DNA of 64,000 bases from Sclerurus mexicanus. Its lineage: Eukaryota > Chordata > Aves > Passeriformes > Furnariidae. Positions 25,391 to 37,120 of this stretch are shown here, piece after piece (within the stretch, counting starts at the first letter, position 1; each line of letters starts with the position of its first letter). The translations under genes were made by a program, and so were the position numbers. The DNA is taken from positions 577,571-641,570 of the forward strand of contig VWZF01004937.1 in NCBI GenBank assembly GCA_013396755.1. Direction: 5' to 3'. A model generated the notes under the pieces. The model worked only from the letters and a program-made list of their open reading frames with translations. It had not been told where the DNA came from and did not search any database.

Positions 25391-28300
25391 TATCTAAATA
25401 ATTTCCTCTAATTGCTGTTAGAAGACATTAATTTTCCTTTTGATGCTCCACTTTACCTTAGGCTTTGCTGTACCTGCCAGGATGGCAGGGAGTCAAAGAG
25501 GATTAGCTCAGCAGCTCTCTGCCTTAGTAGCCTCTGTAAAAGATTTAGCAATGGGAAGAATATACAGGTTTAAAACCAAAAAAATCCTAATTTAAGCAGG
25601 CCAACTTCAACCTTTGTTTATCCCGTGCCATCACGATGACCTCACCAGCATCCCATGGGTACAAATGAGGCAGGAGCTGGGTTCAGGGTGCCAGGTGTGT
25701 GTGTGTTGCTCTTCTAAAATACAGAAGTGCCTGCTGTACCTGTGGCTGCTCAGGTGTCCGTGGTGGTTTTGAAACCATTCCAGGTGGAAAACACTTTGTC
25801 CATGCAGACAGCCTAAAGCCCAGCCCCAGTTCAGCTCTGCCTAAATCTTGGTCTGGAAGGGACTTCAGTAATGTAATGCTCAGGGGTGAGCTATCCCTTT
25901 TCACAGCTTCTCCCTTTGCCTGGGGAGAATCCAGACAGAAGCAATATGAGAATATTTAATGTGCCCAGGTTTTTGTAAGCCTTTGTTCTGGTTTGCACGT
26001 GTATGGGCCATCTCTCTGTGTCTGTGGTGGCATTTGGGCTGTGATTCCACTGCTGTCCTTTTTCCTGTCTCCTCCACCTGAAGATTGCACAATTTTCTTG
26101 ACTGAGGCTGACAGAGGTTGCAAATCCCCTTGGAGTTTGCTTGCTGAGACTGAGCCCGGTGGTGGTGCCAGCTGGATGGGTCAGATGCTTTTTGTTTCAC
26201 CTCTTGCTTTATTAGAAATGTTCAGTTTAAGGGCAACTCTTGATCTCTGATCTCTGGTTGCTTTTGGTGGTTGTGGCAGCCACTTCCCAGCCTGACTGAG
26301 AGGAGCAGACACCCGCTCAGTTCCACAGGAGTGGGAAAGTCCACATTCCTCGGGCTGCGCTGAATATCTCAGCCTGGAAGTGTTGTTTACCAAAACTTCT
26401 CTTAGATGAACCTTGCGGTGATTCTCCATTAATTTATTTCCTCCAGTTATTACAATGAGTTCTGCTCAGGGGTATCCTAGAAAACCACTTGGAAGCATCA
26501 GTGGAGAGAAATGAAGTGCGGTTGGCTGGAAGGAGCACCCTATGCCACATCACAAGACTTGATCTCTTATTTTCCCACTGCTTTAATCTATTCTGTTCTC
26601 TGTGTAGGGCTTAAACAAAAGTAACCTAAGAAGATCCTGTCTCTTTGTTTTTGTCCTGCATCTCATTTTGTGCAAGGCAGCGATTCTCAATCAGAGCTCA
26701 CACTCAGCAGTGCTGTAGATGGGCCTTCTGGGTGAAAATAAAACCGATGCAGAAATAGCAAGACTCAAAAAGTACCTTTAAATTGCAGGTTGAATAAATC
26801 CCCTCCTTCAGATGGAGGTATAGGGATGTATAGTGTGTATGAACTGTCCAGTTCACTACGGTCATGGTTTTCATGAGAGTTGTTCTCTTTATTTAAGCCC
26901 TGTACTAAATACCCAGGCTGTCCAAAGCAGTGAGTGTGTTGAAGGCAGACACTGGTTGCTGAGCTCTTCTAAAAATCTGGTCCCACTAAATCAAGAGCAG
27001 ACAGTCTCTCTTATTCATCTCCTTGTCTGGTGGTGGTTAAACAAATGCTTTTGAGTCTGAGCAACATTAAAATTCTGCAGCTTCCATAAATGACTTTGAT
27101 TTCAAGATGAACAACGAGATGTTACAATCAAAACCAAAACCACTGCAGAATGTAGCATTGAAGGAAGCTGTGCTAATTTCTTCAGAAACAAATGTAGAAG
27201 TCAGTAACATGAAACAGCTGACCACGAACCAGATGCTTCAGAGCGATAACAAGCAGTTCAGGAAGCCCCCAATAGCTCTGGCTTTCCAGAGAACTCTAAG
27301 ATCCATATGTGCACCTTTAGGGTAGAACTGCCTTACCACGTGCAGTGGTGCTCCAGATAGACACAGGAACAGACGAACACCAGTGAGTCCCTCCTCAGTG
27401 GGGAGCAGGAGATTTGTCCTTTGGAATATCAAGTTAGGAGTTATTTTGCACAAGAAGCAGCTATGGAGGAGAATTATTAATCACCAAAAGACTTCCATCT
27501 GCTTTAATAAGTTTGATGAAGTCCCCTTGCTGTGATATTTAGAAGAAGCTCACAAGCCCCTACCAACATGAGGAGCAGATTTACAAAATAGCTGCTCAAG
27601 GAGACGTGCATTATTTTCATTCTTCATTCCTGCTCAAGAAAACTCTTCAGTGCCCCCAGATGTGACTGTGCCCGCTATTAAAGCCCCTGTATCGTGCCTG
27701 TATTCTGCCCCACTGCACCCTCTTTAAAGACAATTTGATCAAATTTAGCACTGAACTAAGCAACGGTGGTTTGAATCCTACGCAATACCAGAGTTACTGT
27801 GACTTTCTCCTATCAGACATGTTCTTATAAGGACGTCCTGCTCTGCTGTCAGGCTTTTCATTTTCAAAACAATGGATGAGTGTTTGGGAGTTGAGCGAAA
27901 GAAAACCAGTCTCCTACAGGAGATAAGATCTGATAGAGAGACCTCGGAAAGAAAATAAGGCTGAATTTATGGTTGCTGGAGTGGCTGCTCTGTATCTTAT
28001 TTATCATTTTTTGCATTCATCTGAATGTATATTTATTGCTTCTCAAACAGTTTTGTGTCGCTAAAAAAGTTCTTTCTGCTGAATTCAAGGAATAATTTAA
28101 AGAGTATAAGAAATGGACAAAATCTAATAGGACCTTCTACCTGAAGCTTTATCTGCTGAGGGCAAATGTTTTATGAGCAGGCAGATGGGTTGGGGATGTG
28201 TCAGGCTGGGGTTTCTTTGCACTGGGGGGTGATGGGCACAAATCCATCCTGAGGGGGCTCGTTTGGCATCGGGGCCTCAAGATGTTGGGTACAAAACAAA

Positions 28301-29419
28301 GGAAACAATGTCTGTGCACCCTTTGGAATTCTCTTTGGCTGTATGGACTTGTGCTGTGCCTGGGATTGCACACAAGGCCCTTGGGAGGGCAAAGGGCAGG
28401 AATCTGCCATTTTCCTGGGCTGTCTCTGTGCTGTGTCCGGCAGGAGGATGCACGAACAGCACTGAAGGGATCTCTGGCCACATCACGTGTGTGACCCCTC
28501 AGCTGGGGGACGGAGGGATGCTGGACTGGGAGCACTGGAAGGGACACCTCACATTCCAGTAGAAAGGAATTTGCTGATAGTACATCTTCCTTTTTACCCC
28601 TTTTTTCCCCCCACCCTGGTTGGGGAGCAGCTTCCAGGCTTTCTGAAAGCAAACCCCTCCAGCTGCCAGTCTGGGGACTGCAGGACTCACCTTCCCTCCT
28701 GGTTTTGAACATTATAACTACCATTTACACTTGCAAAACAACCCTAAGGCTGAAATTCCCACTCTTGTTCAGGATGCAGTGCTTCTCAGCCTCAATGCAG
28801 CCTACAGCTCGGTCTTTTTTCCATGTTTTTATACCGCAGAAGTGCTGTACTCAACACGTGCCTGTGAGTCTGTCTCCTTCATAAATTTACCCCAGCTCCC
28901 CTCAGCTGGTGACTTTGTCCAGAGCCATGACCACTCTTGACCTCTCAAAGTCAGTCTCAGGCTCCCTGAGTGACAAAAACAAATTAGGGGGTGATTTTAC
29001 TTTATTTTTAAGCGAGGGGTTTATTGACTTGCCCGGGAGCCTGGGGCATAGCCAGAGAGAGAGCCAGAGGTGTTCACAGCCCAGGTCTGTGCCAGCTGTG
29101 CTAGACAGGGCTGCTGCCTTATATTAGAGAAACTTGATGATTAAAAAGGAACAGCTAGATATATCTAATTTAATAAGATACAACCCATGTGGATCATAAA
29201 AGGGAGATCATAGCTGATTAAAACTGCATGAATTGTTTTAAGTGCATTCCTCAATTTTTAGACTAGAACAAAGGAGATGACCTGATTTATCCTGGAATAT
29301 GGAGAGAGATAAGAGCAACTACCTCGACTAGACTTTTCCTCTGCCAATTCAGGATTGTATATTTAAAAGCTAGTCTGGACAAACACAAGCTGTGTGCCAA
29401 GCAGCAATGTTTCCATCAC
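25391..29419. other. non-coding stretch, nothing recognised
   Basis: Unique-looking sequence. A 72-codon frame at 27107-27325 has a protein-like composition but no acceptor or donor context and resembles nothing I know. A short GT run sits at about 25695-25707. Confidence 0.45.
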
Positions 29420-29490
29420 TTCCTTTGGAGGATTATTCCATACACTAATAGATCTTGTTGTCAGGAGGCTTTTTCTTACAGCCTAAATCA
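29420..29490. mobile_element. ancient CR1/L3-like LINE fragment
   Basis: GGAGGATTATTCCATACACTAATAG, then ATCTTGTTGTCAGGAGGCTTTTTC and CAGCCTAAAT follows the word order of a widespread degraded vertebrate CR1/L3-type LINE segment. No coding part remains and the strand is uncertain. Confidence 0.5.
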
Positions 29491-30104
29491 TTCACCTTAA
29501 AACATTAAGGAACTCAGGCAAGAGTCTAATGGGTTGGGTTTTTTTTCCCTTGTGCCTTTCTCCTCTCCAGTGTCTCTAAGCTGTAACCGTGGAACATGGA
29601 GCTGCTGCTGAGCCACATTATCAAGAGTTTGGGAAGGCTCTGCATGAGACAGGCTGCTCTGAAAGGCCAGGGTAGAGGCTGGTTAAAAATTGGCTTTTGG
29701 ACAGAAAATAGAGGATGCCAGAGCCAGGAAACAGTTCAGGATGGGGAGGTGTGGCAAGGGTCGCTTTTAGCTGCATCTCTGTTCCCTTATGCATAAAAAT
29801 GGTCTTCACCCATCTTGGGTTTGAAACAAGTTGCTGTTCAGGCAAAAGGAGACCAAAGAGAGAAGGTTTTTCAGTAATACCAGAGCATGACTGTGATGGT
29901 GAAATGGGGAACTGAGCTGACCAGTCTGTCTGTCTGTCCTTATCCCTGGCCAGTCCCCCACTGTGGTGCAGGACTATCATCCTTACCTGTTGTGGGGTAT
30001 CTGTAAATAAATAAAAGCAAAGCAGAAGTAGTTTAAATAAGCTGCCTTAATGTATTGGTCTGATAACAGATTTATGGGACTGTTTCCACTCACGTGAGCT
30101 GGCA

Positions 30105-30160
30105 CAGCTCCACTGACCGAATTAGGGCTGTACAGATTTACACCAGCCCAGGATGTGGCT
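30105..30160. mobile_element. ancient amniote repeat fragment
   Basis: AGCTCCACTGACCGAATTAG followed by TACAGATTTACACCAGCCC and GGATGTGGC resembles a frequent degraded amniote repeat (…CTCCACTGACTTC…TTTACACCAGCTGAGGATCTGGC…). It is probably the same family as the piece at 12622-12698. The family is unnamed. Confidence 0.45.
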
Positions 30161-33100
30161 CGTTGCATTTCATGTACCAGGAACTCTCAGGCCAAAAATA
30201 GCCAGAGATACCTTGAAAGGAAATGCCATGTGAAATGCTGACCAGGAACAAGACTGTGGGGAGGAGGAGGAGGAGGGGAATGTTGGTGGTGACTAATACA
30301 CTACAGCCATCTGCACAAATTGGCAGCTGTAAAGTAAAAGCAAGGAGGTTATTGCACTATATATATATTGGAGCATGAAGTGTAAAGCGTGGGGATATTC
30401 TGTATGGGAGCGCTGAGCATTAATCAGTGGGGAACGTGAAATAAAACACGTAGGCTATTGTGTGAGGCTTTAGTTACCTCGTTATGGGAAGCGTGTCGCG
30501 AGCGGAAGGGGCAGTGCAGGGCAACCCAAGTTATTCAGGGATTTGGGGAATGAATTCTAAAGAAAGATTAGCTAGGCTTGGCCTCTATAACTTTGAAACA
30601 AGAATTGTTGAGTTGAGCAGCTTGCTCAGGCACGGCGATACTGAATTGGAAGCTCAGGGAAATAATACCTTTATCTGAGCCCCTGCCAGACTTGCTGCGA
30701 AAAGCACCGTGAAGGATCGGGAGGGTGAAGCTCCGTCTCGCTGTGCTGAGGCTGACCCTGAATCCACATGTGGGATTTGAGTGCAGGGACAGATGAGAAC
30801 ACAGGGAGTTTGGACACCTGAATTTCATTCCACTTTGGAAGTTGGAGGACACTTGTGTGGTGGGGGCACTGAAGGATGGTGAGACCACACGGCCCTGCCG
30901 AGGCGTCGGTGGTGGTGGTGGCTTTCACCAAGGCACTCCACGTTTCTGTTTCGTGTGTTGAAGGTTGTCATTGGTTTCTCAGGATTTAAAATTATGACCT
31001 TCGAGCCTGGCATCAGGTGTGTTTTTGTTTTCAGCACACTTTAGCTTTCATTGTGGTATTTCCAGCCAGGCTTTCTGGAAGGCTTTTTGGAGAACACATC
31101 CTGTTTGACCCTTTCCATACTGAGGACCTACTTTTATCTACCAGGAATCCTGCCTGCTGGAAATCCTGTCCCAAGAGCCCAACTTGGGCTGTACGGGCAA
31201 GGTCTTCGTGGTTTATTTGGTTTCCCAACTGATTTCCTTCTTGGCCCCGATGGAAAATGCTGCACTAGTGCAAAGTTGTTCCATGTGAAAGCCCAAGGCT
31301 CTCTGATGGTTGTTCTGGGTAATTGCCACCATCCCCAGCCCAGGTGCTCCTAGGAAAGGTGTCTCACAGGAGTGTGTGGATGTTTTGGGGTGTGTGTACT
31401 TGCAGTAATTCCCGTGCCACTCCGGGCACAGGCAGGAATAAGTGTTTAATAATAATGGAAATGCAGCAGTGCCTGCACATGAATCACCACTGGTGTTTCC
31501 AAGGCTGGGGGTGAGAGGTGGGAAGGAAGCTGATCTGAAATGCAGCCAGAACACGCTGTTGGTGTTTTAGCAGGGGACTCCCTAAAATATGTGCTGCTTT
31601 CTCCTGGCTGATGGCTCCTGAGGAGCAGGAGGTGTGCTGCCAAGAGAGCCAGGCAGGCGACAGGGCTGGGCATGGGAGAGGGTCTGGCACGAGCTGGTTG
31701 TCACAGTGTGCCAGGGGAAAGGAAGAGATGGAGGTGCTGCTCTGTTGTGTCCCGTGGCAGCTGGTCCTGCTCACCCTGGCTGGCCCCTCTCAGGGGGTGT
31801 GTGTCCTGCTGGGGTTTTTTTTGGCAGGGGGGAATGGAGACCACCTCCTTTAAGGTTCTTTTATTTATTTCTTTTTTCTCTTTACCCAGGAGTGACTATT
31901 TCTAAAAGCTTTTATGAAATAAATGGAAGGCCAGACTTCGGGCTGTCCCTGTGAGGGACGCCCACCAAATTCACCCCATAATCTTCTCCTGGGCTTAGCA
32001 CTGATGAACCTACTGGATGGTGAACTTCAGGTGTCTGGTCTTTACTTGGTGTTGAGGTTTTATTCTGTTTTGTTTTGGTTTTATGCTTTTTCTTTTTCCT
32101 TTGACCTCAGGACAGTTCAAAGGTGTTAATTACTCTGAGGTAAAGGAGACATCTTTTAATGTGAAGGCTACCCCTGCACATGTGAAATATTTAACACTTG
32201 GTATGCTGAGACTTGCTCTTCAAAGCATTTTTGTTAGCTCCAGGGGTAAATAATGCTTGGCAAGGATGATTTAGCAGGCACCAGAGAGAGGGTGCATGAG
32301 GAAATCACCCAGACACCCCTCCGGATTTTAAACCGATATCAATATCCCTCATCCATCATGTTCTACTGCACTGCTGAAGTGCAAAGGGGAGCAGACAGTG
32401 TGTCCATGGCAGGAATCTCATTTTATCTTGTAAATTTTATTACCGTCCTTTAATATGTACCAAATATTCTATTGGCATTTGCAGAAAGAAAACCAGTTGA
32501 TTAGATTGTAGATGTGTGATTCAGGAGGTGCACATGGTTAAATCCCTCATGTTTTCTTTACAGACTAATTCCTGGCCAATTTGGCTGCATGAGTCAAAGC
32601 CTTAGATGGCTCCCCAGCATTGAGGCTTTATGGAAAACTTTAGTCTCCTTGATGAAAGGCTGTATCCACAACACAGGGATCTTCTGGATCTTGGTAGAAC
32701 TGCAGTGCTGGGTTTGTTTCCTTGAAAAAAAAAAAAAGAAAAAAAGCAAAAAGCTAGAATTAGTGCCATAATAAAGCAGACAATTTAAGTGCAAACTAAA
32801 AGGAAATTAATTTTAGGGTGGTTTTTTTTTGATCTACCATTCCCAAGAAAAGTGCCTTTTTTCTTTTTTATGGTTCAGAAATTCAAATACTGAAAAACTC
32901 AGCGGTTCGGCCAAAATACTTTTGTTTTTATGCATTTGGTTTTTCAGGAAAAATAGGGCAAAAACTTTCCACCCAAACCAACACTTTTCACAACCTTTCA
33001 TGTTTCCTTGGAAATTTTCCTTCCAATTTGTTTTTGTTGGAGAAGTCGGGCTCCACCCGCCCCCGGGGAAGGATCTGCAGCCTACCTGACTGCAGTCCTC

Positions 33101-33494
33101 AGAAGCAGGTTAATGCAAAGTTCCTTCTCTGCGCCTGCTTCTGTGGGCAGAGGAGGGTCATCCTTAGTGCAGGCATGCCATGGATATCCCTGTGTGCCCT
33201 TAACCCTTCTTTGCCAAGCCTTGGCTGTGGCACATTCCCAGTTCCGGCTCCACAGCTGCCACGTCTGTGGGCATCCCCTGGCAGCTGTGCGGAGCTCTCT
33301 GCCAAACCATGGGCACCCAGGGTGCCAGAGCTCTCTGGTTAGCCCAGGCTTGGAGGGCACCAAAAGTGGGGCTTCTCTCAGCCCTGAGCCACAAGGCAGG
33401 GCTGGCTCGGTCCTCGAGGGGTGACGGGAAAGGAGGAGCCAGGAGGGAGCACAGAGAGCATTGCTTTTCTCTTGGGAAAAGGCATTTTGCAGGC
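30161..33494. other. non-coding stretch with small simple repeats
   Basis: Contains a short AT run (about 30357-30368), a GGA run (about 30258-30277) and an A-rich tract (about 32726-32752). No exon or transposon was recognised. Confidence 0.45.
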
Positions 33495-33518
33495 AAAAAA
33501 AAAAAAAATATATATATA
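33495..33518. repeat. A14 followed by (TA)n
   Basis: A run of 14 A at 33495-33508 followed by a short TA dinucleotide run. The sequence before it is unique and GC-rich, so there is no clear retroposon body. Confidence 0.7.
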
Positions 33519-36077
33519 GCAGTGCCCAAAAGCTTTAGATCTGTGGTTTTCCTATAGGAGCTCCAGCTTCAAGGAGTTTCTGCTGTTGGTTGGAGGGTGA
33601 AGAAGTATAATCGGTGGAAATTTGCAGAAGGCACCCTGTCCCCGTGGGGCTGCAGTTCCTGCAGCGGGGCTGTGGGCATCCCCAGGGGGGCATTTACCTG
33701 CGGGCTGCGGGGCAGGAGGGGCAGAGGTGGCTCCCTCCCTGCCACCATCCTTGTCACGGCTAAACCCGGCCCTGGCACCGCGGTTTCTGTGCCCGCGTTC
33801 CCTCTCTGCTCCTTTGGCTTTGCCCTGTTAGGCTCCAATGTCCAGAGCGTATTTGGATGTTTGTCAAAAGCACCAAGATGTGCTATTTTTACAGAAAATC
33901 AATTGTGTTTAGCTATTAAGTGCTTTCACCTGAGCCTTATGGAAACATCCCCCATAAATAACCAAACAAAAGCAAAACGTGCGTGTGTGAGGCAAGGGTT
34001 TGCAGGGTGTCCCTGTGCCCAGGAGTGGCACCAGGGACTCGGGAGGGGCACAAGGACACGTCTCGCAGCAGTAGCTGCATTAGAGGGTGCAAGGGATTAT
34101 CTGGGAGCTGTAATTTCCACAGAGAAAAAGTTCACGCTGCTCTTAAAACGTTTATTCTCACAAAGTGAGCGTGCTGCAGAAGCAAAACAGTCAGCCTTTT
34201 AATGTCTTGTATAATTAAGGACCACTTTATTTTCTCTTTTTATTAATGACTTACCTTTAATGTTAGCCCGATGACACAGTTGTGTAATTTAATGTGAAAT
34301 GTATTATTCAGCTCGCTGCCGCCTCACAGAAAGGTTTTGACAGGCTGGAATGGTTTTGGTTTCAGGACAATAAACCATCTTTTTTATACATGTTGGGAAG
34401 AAACTTGAAGGGAGTGAGGTGGTTCTTTTAGTGGTTTGATGGGATTAATTTTATTAAAAGAAAGTGTAACTGAAGGAAAAAACCTACAGTAAAGGCCCAA
34501 TCGTAGCAAAGGCAAATGAGTTGATCAGTCCCCAGTTCAGAGGAAGCGTTTGGGCATATCCTCAAGTCTCCCCGGGGAGTTGCCTCAATGAAGCTTATGC
34601 TCTCTTGACTAAAGACTGAGTTTAAGCAATTATTTACCTTTTGCACAGTGAAATTTGTAGAAAGAGATACAGCATCTTTTATTAAACCAGTGTATTGTAA
34701 GGCACGTCAGCATGGCCTTTGTCTTCTGAGAGCCAGTTGGAGTCAGCTGAAGATTAGCAGTTGCTTGAAGTTAATCAAATTTAGTGATTTTGTTGAACTG
34801 GGGGGCAGAAATATTAATAATTAAATGGGCTACATGAAGAGGTTTCCTGTGGGAGCGAATGGTTTGGTTCAGTGACCCAGTCCTAAATTCCATTTGCTGA
34901 AGCAAAAACATCATATAGGGAAAAAATGAGAAAGTTTGTTGCAGTCTTGTGCTTTATACTTTCTTCCAACTGAGTGGAAACGTGGAATCTTTTTATTTAG
35001 TGCCATTTTCTTAGGAAACAGAGCCAGTGCAGTCAGGCTGTGGTGCCCGGTGACTCTGGATCTCAGGGCTGGTTTGTTCCCAGCTGGAGGAGGGTTTTGG
35101 CAGGGAGCTGGTCCCTGCACGGTCCCTGGGATGAGGAGCCTGGGCCAAGGGGACTGCCCAGACCCAGGTCGAGATCTCCCATGGCACCAGGGCATCCCCA
35201 GGGGCAGAGGGGTACCTGAGCCACGGTGAAACCCTGGTGGGAAGCGGCAATCAGGCCATGGCACACATCCAGAGGCCGCTGGTCTCCCTCATGCCGGGGC
35301 TCTCCCAGTTCCTTTCACTGCTCTCCAAGCTGGGTCTCCCATGCACCGTCTCTGGTTGGCATTGATCCCTGATTTTTGTACCAGTAAGAGACTTGTACCT
35401 GTGCAAAATCAGTTTATTTTGTCCATGCCTGTCTGCATGACAGGGACAGATTCCTGAAAGAGAATGCCATCAGTGAGTTTAAATGCACAGATTCCTTTTT
35501 CAAAATCCAAATCTTTGGCGCTGCGTGTCACTTCCCTCCAGCACCCCAGCCCTGATGAAGGCCATTGGTTTTCCCTATAAACCTGGTGTTAGGATATCCA
35601 TCCATCCACCCCTGGAGTGCTGCCTACCTGTGTTCCAGCAGCCCCAGCCAAGGGCAGGATGTATTGTTGCTCTTGTGGCCAGACCAAAGTGTGACCAAAG
35701 GTGCCCAGAGGTCTCACCTGAGCACAGCCATCCCTAGCAGAAGGCTAGTGCCCAAACAACAGGGGCTTTTCTTCCTTCCTTCCTGCCAAAAGCCAGTGAT
35801 TTGGAGGCAGACACATGAAGGAGGGAAGAGAGGTCTGCACTGAAGGCAGAGGTGTTTGCTCCCTGCCCTGCAGGTGATCCCACCAAGCTCCCCAGAGCCC
35901 CAGTGCCCTCCCATGGCCGGGCACCAGCCACAGGGGGAGGCTGTGGACAGCGGTTTGTCTCATGTCCCGCCTGCATTAAGCAGCACTGGTATCCTTAAAT
36001 TATGATCTTGCAATTAAAAACTGTATTAAAATCTTGTGCTGGTTCTGGAGCGGGAAGCTGTAGTAAATCAGATAGCT
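33519..36077. other. non-coding stretch, one AT-rich block
   Basis: Open frames at 33597-34202 overlap frames on the other strand and have no family resemblance. The block at about 34195-34330 is AT-rich with TAATTAAG, ATTAATGAC and TAATTTAATG words and could be a conserved non-coding element, but this rests on composition only. Confidence 0.4.
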
Positions 36078-36478
36078 ACATGGAGACTCTTAGACAAGTT
36101 AGAAATTATTCATAACCAATTATGTAAATTCCTCTGGAGCTGTAATAGTAAAAAACATCCCAGAGCCCTGTACAAAAAGTGGGTTGGTTTGGTTACCCCC
36201 AGAGAAGGAGCAGCACTATTATTGTTTAAGTCTAGTCTGTAAATGTGTTAATGGATCCACTCTGAAGTATCTGAGGGGAGAAAGAACAGACGCAACCTAT
36301 TAACTGCCCATGTCCTAGTAATCATCGAATAAATTGACTTTTATTGTATCCAAAAGTAAGAAATCTTCTGGGATAAAAAACCTTTTGCTACTTGGCTGCT
36401 GATAATTGGAATCAACAACTCAAGGAATTACGGAGGCTAGATCAGCTACATGCTTTTAAAATGATTTGTAGCTGACGT
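36078..36478 (+). mobile_element. L2-type LINE fossil, reverse transcriptase C-terminus
   Basis: Pieces of the conserved L2-clade RT C-terminus can be read in order with frame changes. LDKLEIIHNQL at about 36090-36130 corresponds to the family's LQxIQN motif. VCKCVNGSTLKYL at 36235-36273 corresponds to VYKCLNGLAPxYL. WNQQLKELRRLDQLHAFK at 36407-36460 corresponds to WNxLPxxLRxxxSLxxFK. Three motifs in the right order and strand make L2 origin likely. The element is long dead, and a matching 3' tail lies at 36995-37120. Motif comparison is from general knowledge of the family. Confidence 0.75.
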
Positions 36479-36994
36479 ATTGCCAGTTATGCACTCTGTG
36501 GGCTAATCTCTAATTGTATTTTCATGTATGGCTCTGGACTGAGTGGGTGATTTATCTGACACATGGTTTGATCTCCTCATCATCAGTCCTTAACACGCAG
36601 GATTTGCCATTCCAGATCGAGCTCTTTGTCCGACCAGTCCGATCTTCTGCCTTTGGCAGTGGCTGAAGCCACGGCAGAGGGGTTGGTGCTGGCAGAGGGG
36701 GTGGCAGGCACAGCTCCTGGTGGCACCGTGGCCCTTCCCAGTCACCCAGCGTGGGGCTGGACCTCTCTGTGTGATGGGGAGACCAGGGGCACGTTCCAAG
36801 GTGTGAGCTGTTGCCTTTGTCGCCTGCTTGGGATTCTCAAGGCAGAGGCCAACAAACACTATGAGGCCCCTCATGTTTGGGGGAACCTGGTGTGGTTCAG
36901 AGGGCAGGAGACTGCTGGGAGCTCTGCTGTGGGAGAGCCCCACTCAGGTACTCTAGCTCTCGGAACTCGTTTCCACCCACTCCTCCTCTTGCAT

Positions 36995-37120
36995 AATTAG
37001 ACTATAAGCTCTGCAGGGCAGGGACCATCTTTTTATAATGTGTTTTGTGTAACACCTCGAACAATGGGGTGCCAGTCTCACCTGAGGCCTGCAGGCACTG
37101 TGCTGCTAGAGATAATTAGG
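36995..37120 (+). mobile_element. L2-like LINE 3' tail
   Basis: ATTAGACTATAAGCTCTGC, GGGCAGGGACCATCT, AACACCTCGAACAATGGGG and GCAGGCACTGTGCTGC follow the classical L2 3'-end layout (…GACTGTAAGCTCC…GGGCAGGGACC…CACC.AGCACA.TG…). Same strand as, and about 520 bp downstream of, the RT fossil at 36078-36478, so the two may be one element with a long or interrupted 3' UTR. Confidence 0.65.

Noticed and set aside
27107..27325. 72-codon frame rich in K, Q, N and S
   Set aside because: Protein-like composition, but no splice sites around it and no recognised family.
33597..34202. 201-codon plus-strand frame
   Set aside because: Composition follows local GC content, it overlaps minus-strand frames, and no domain or splice context was seen.
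34195..34330. Minus-strand exon ending at AAAG/GTAAGT
   Set aside because: All three frames before the donor contain stops close by; kept only as a possible AT-rich conserved block.
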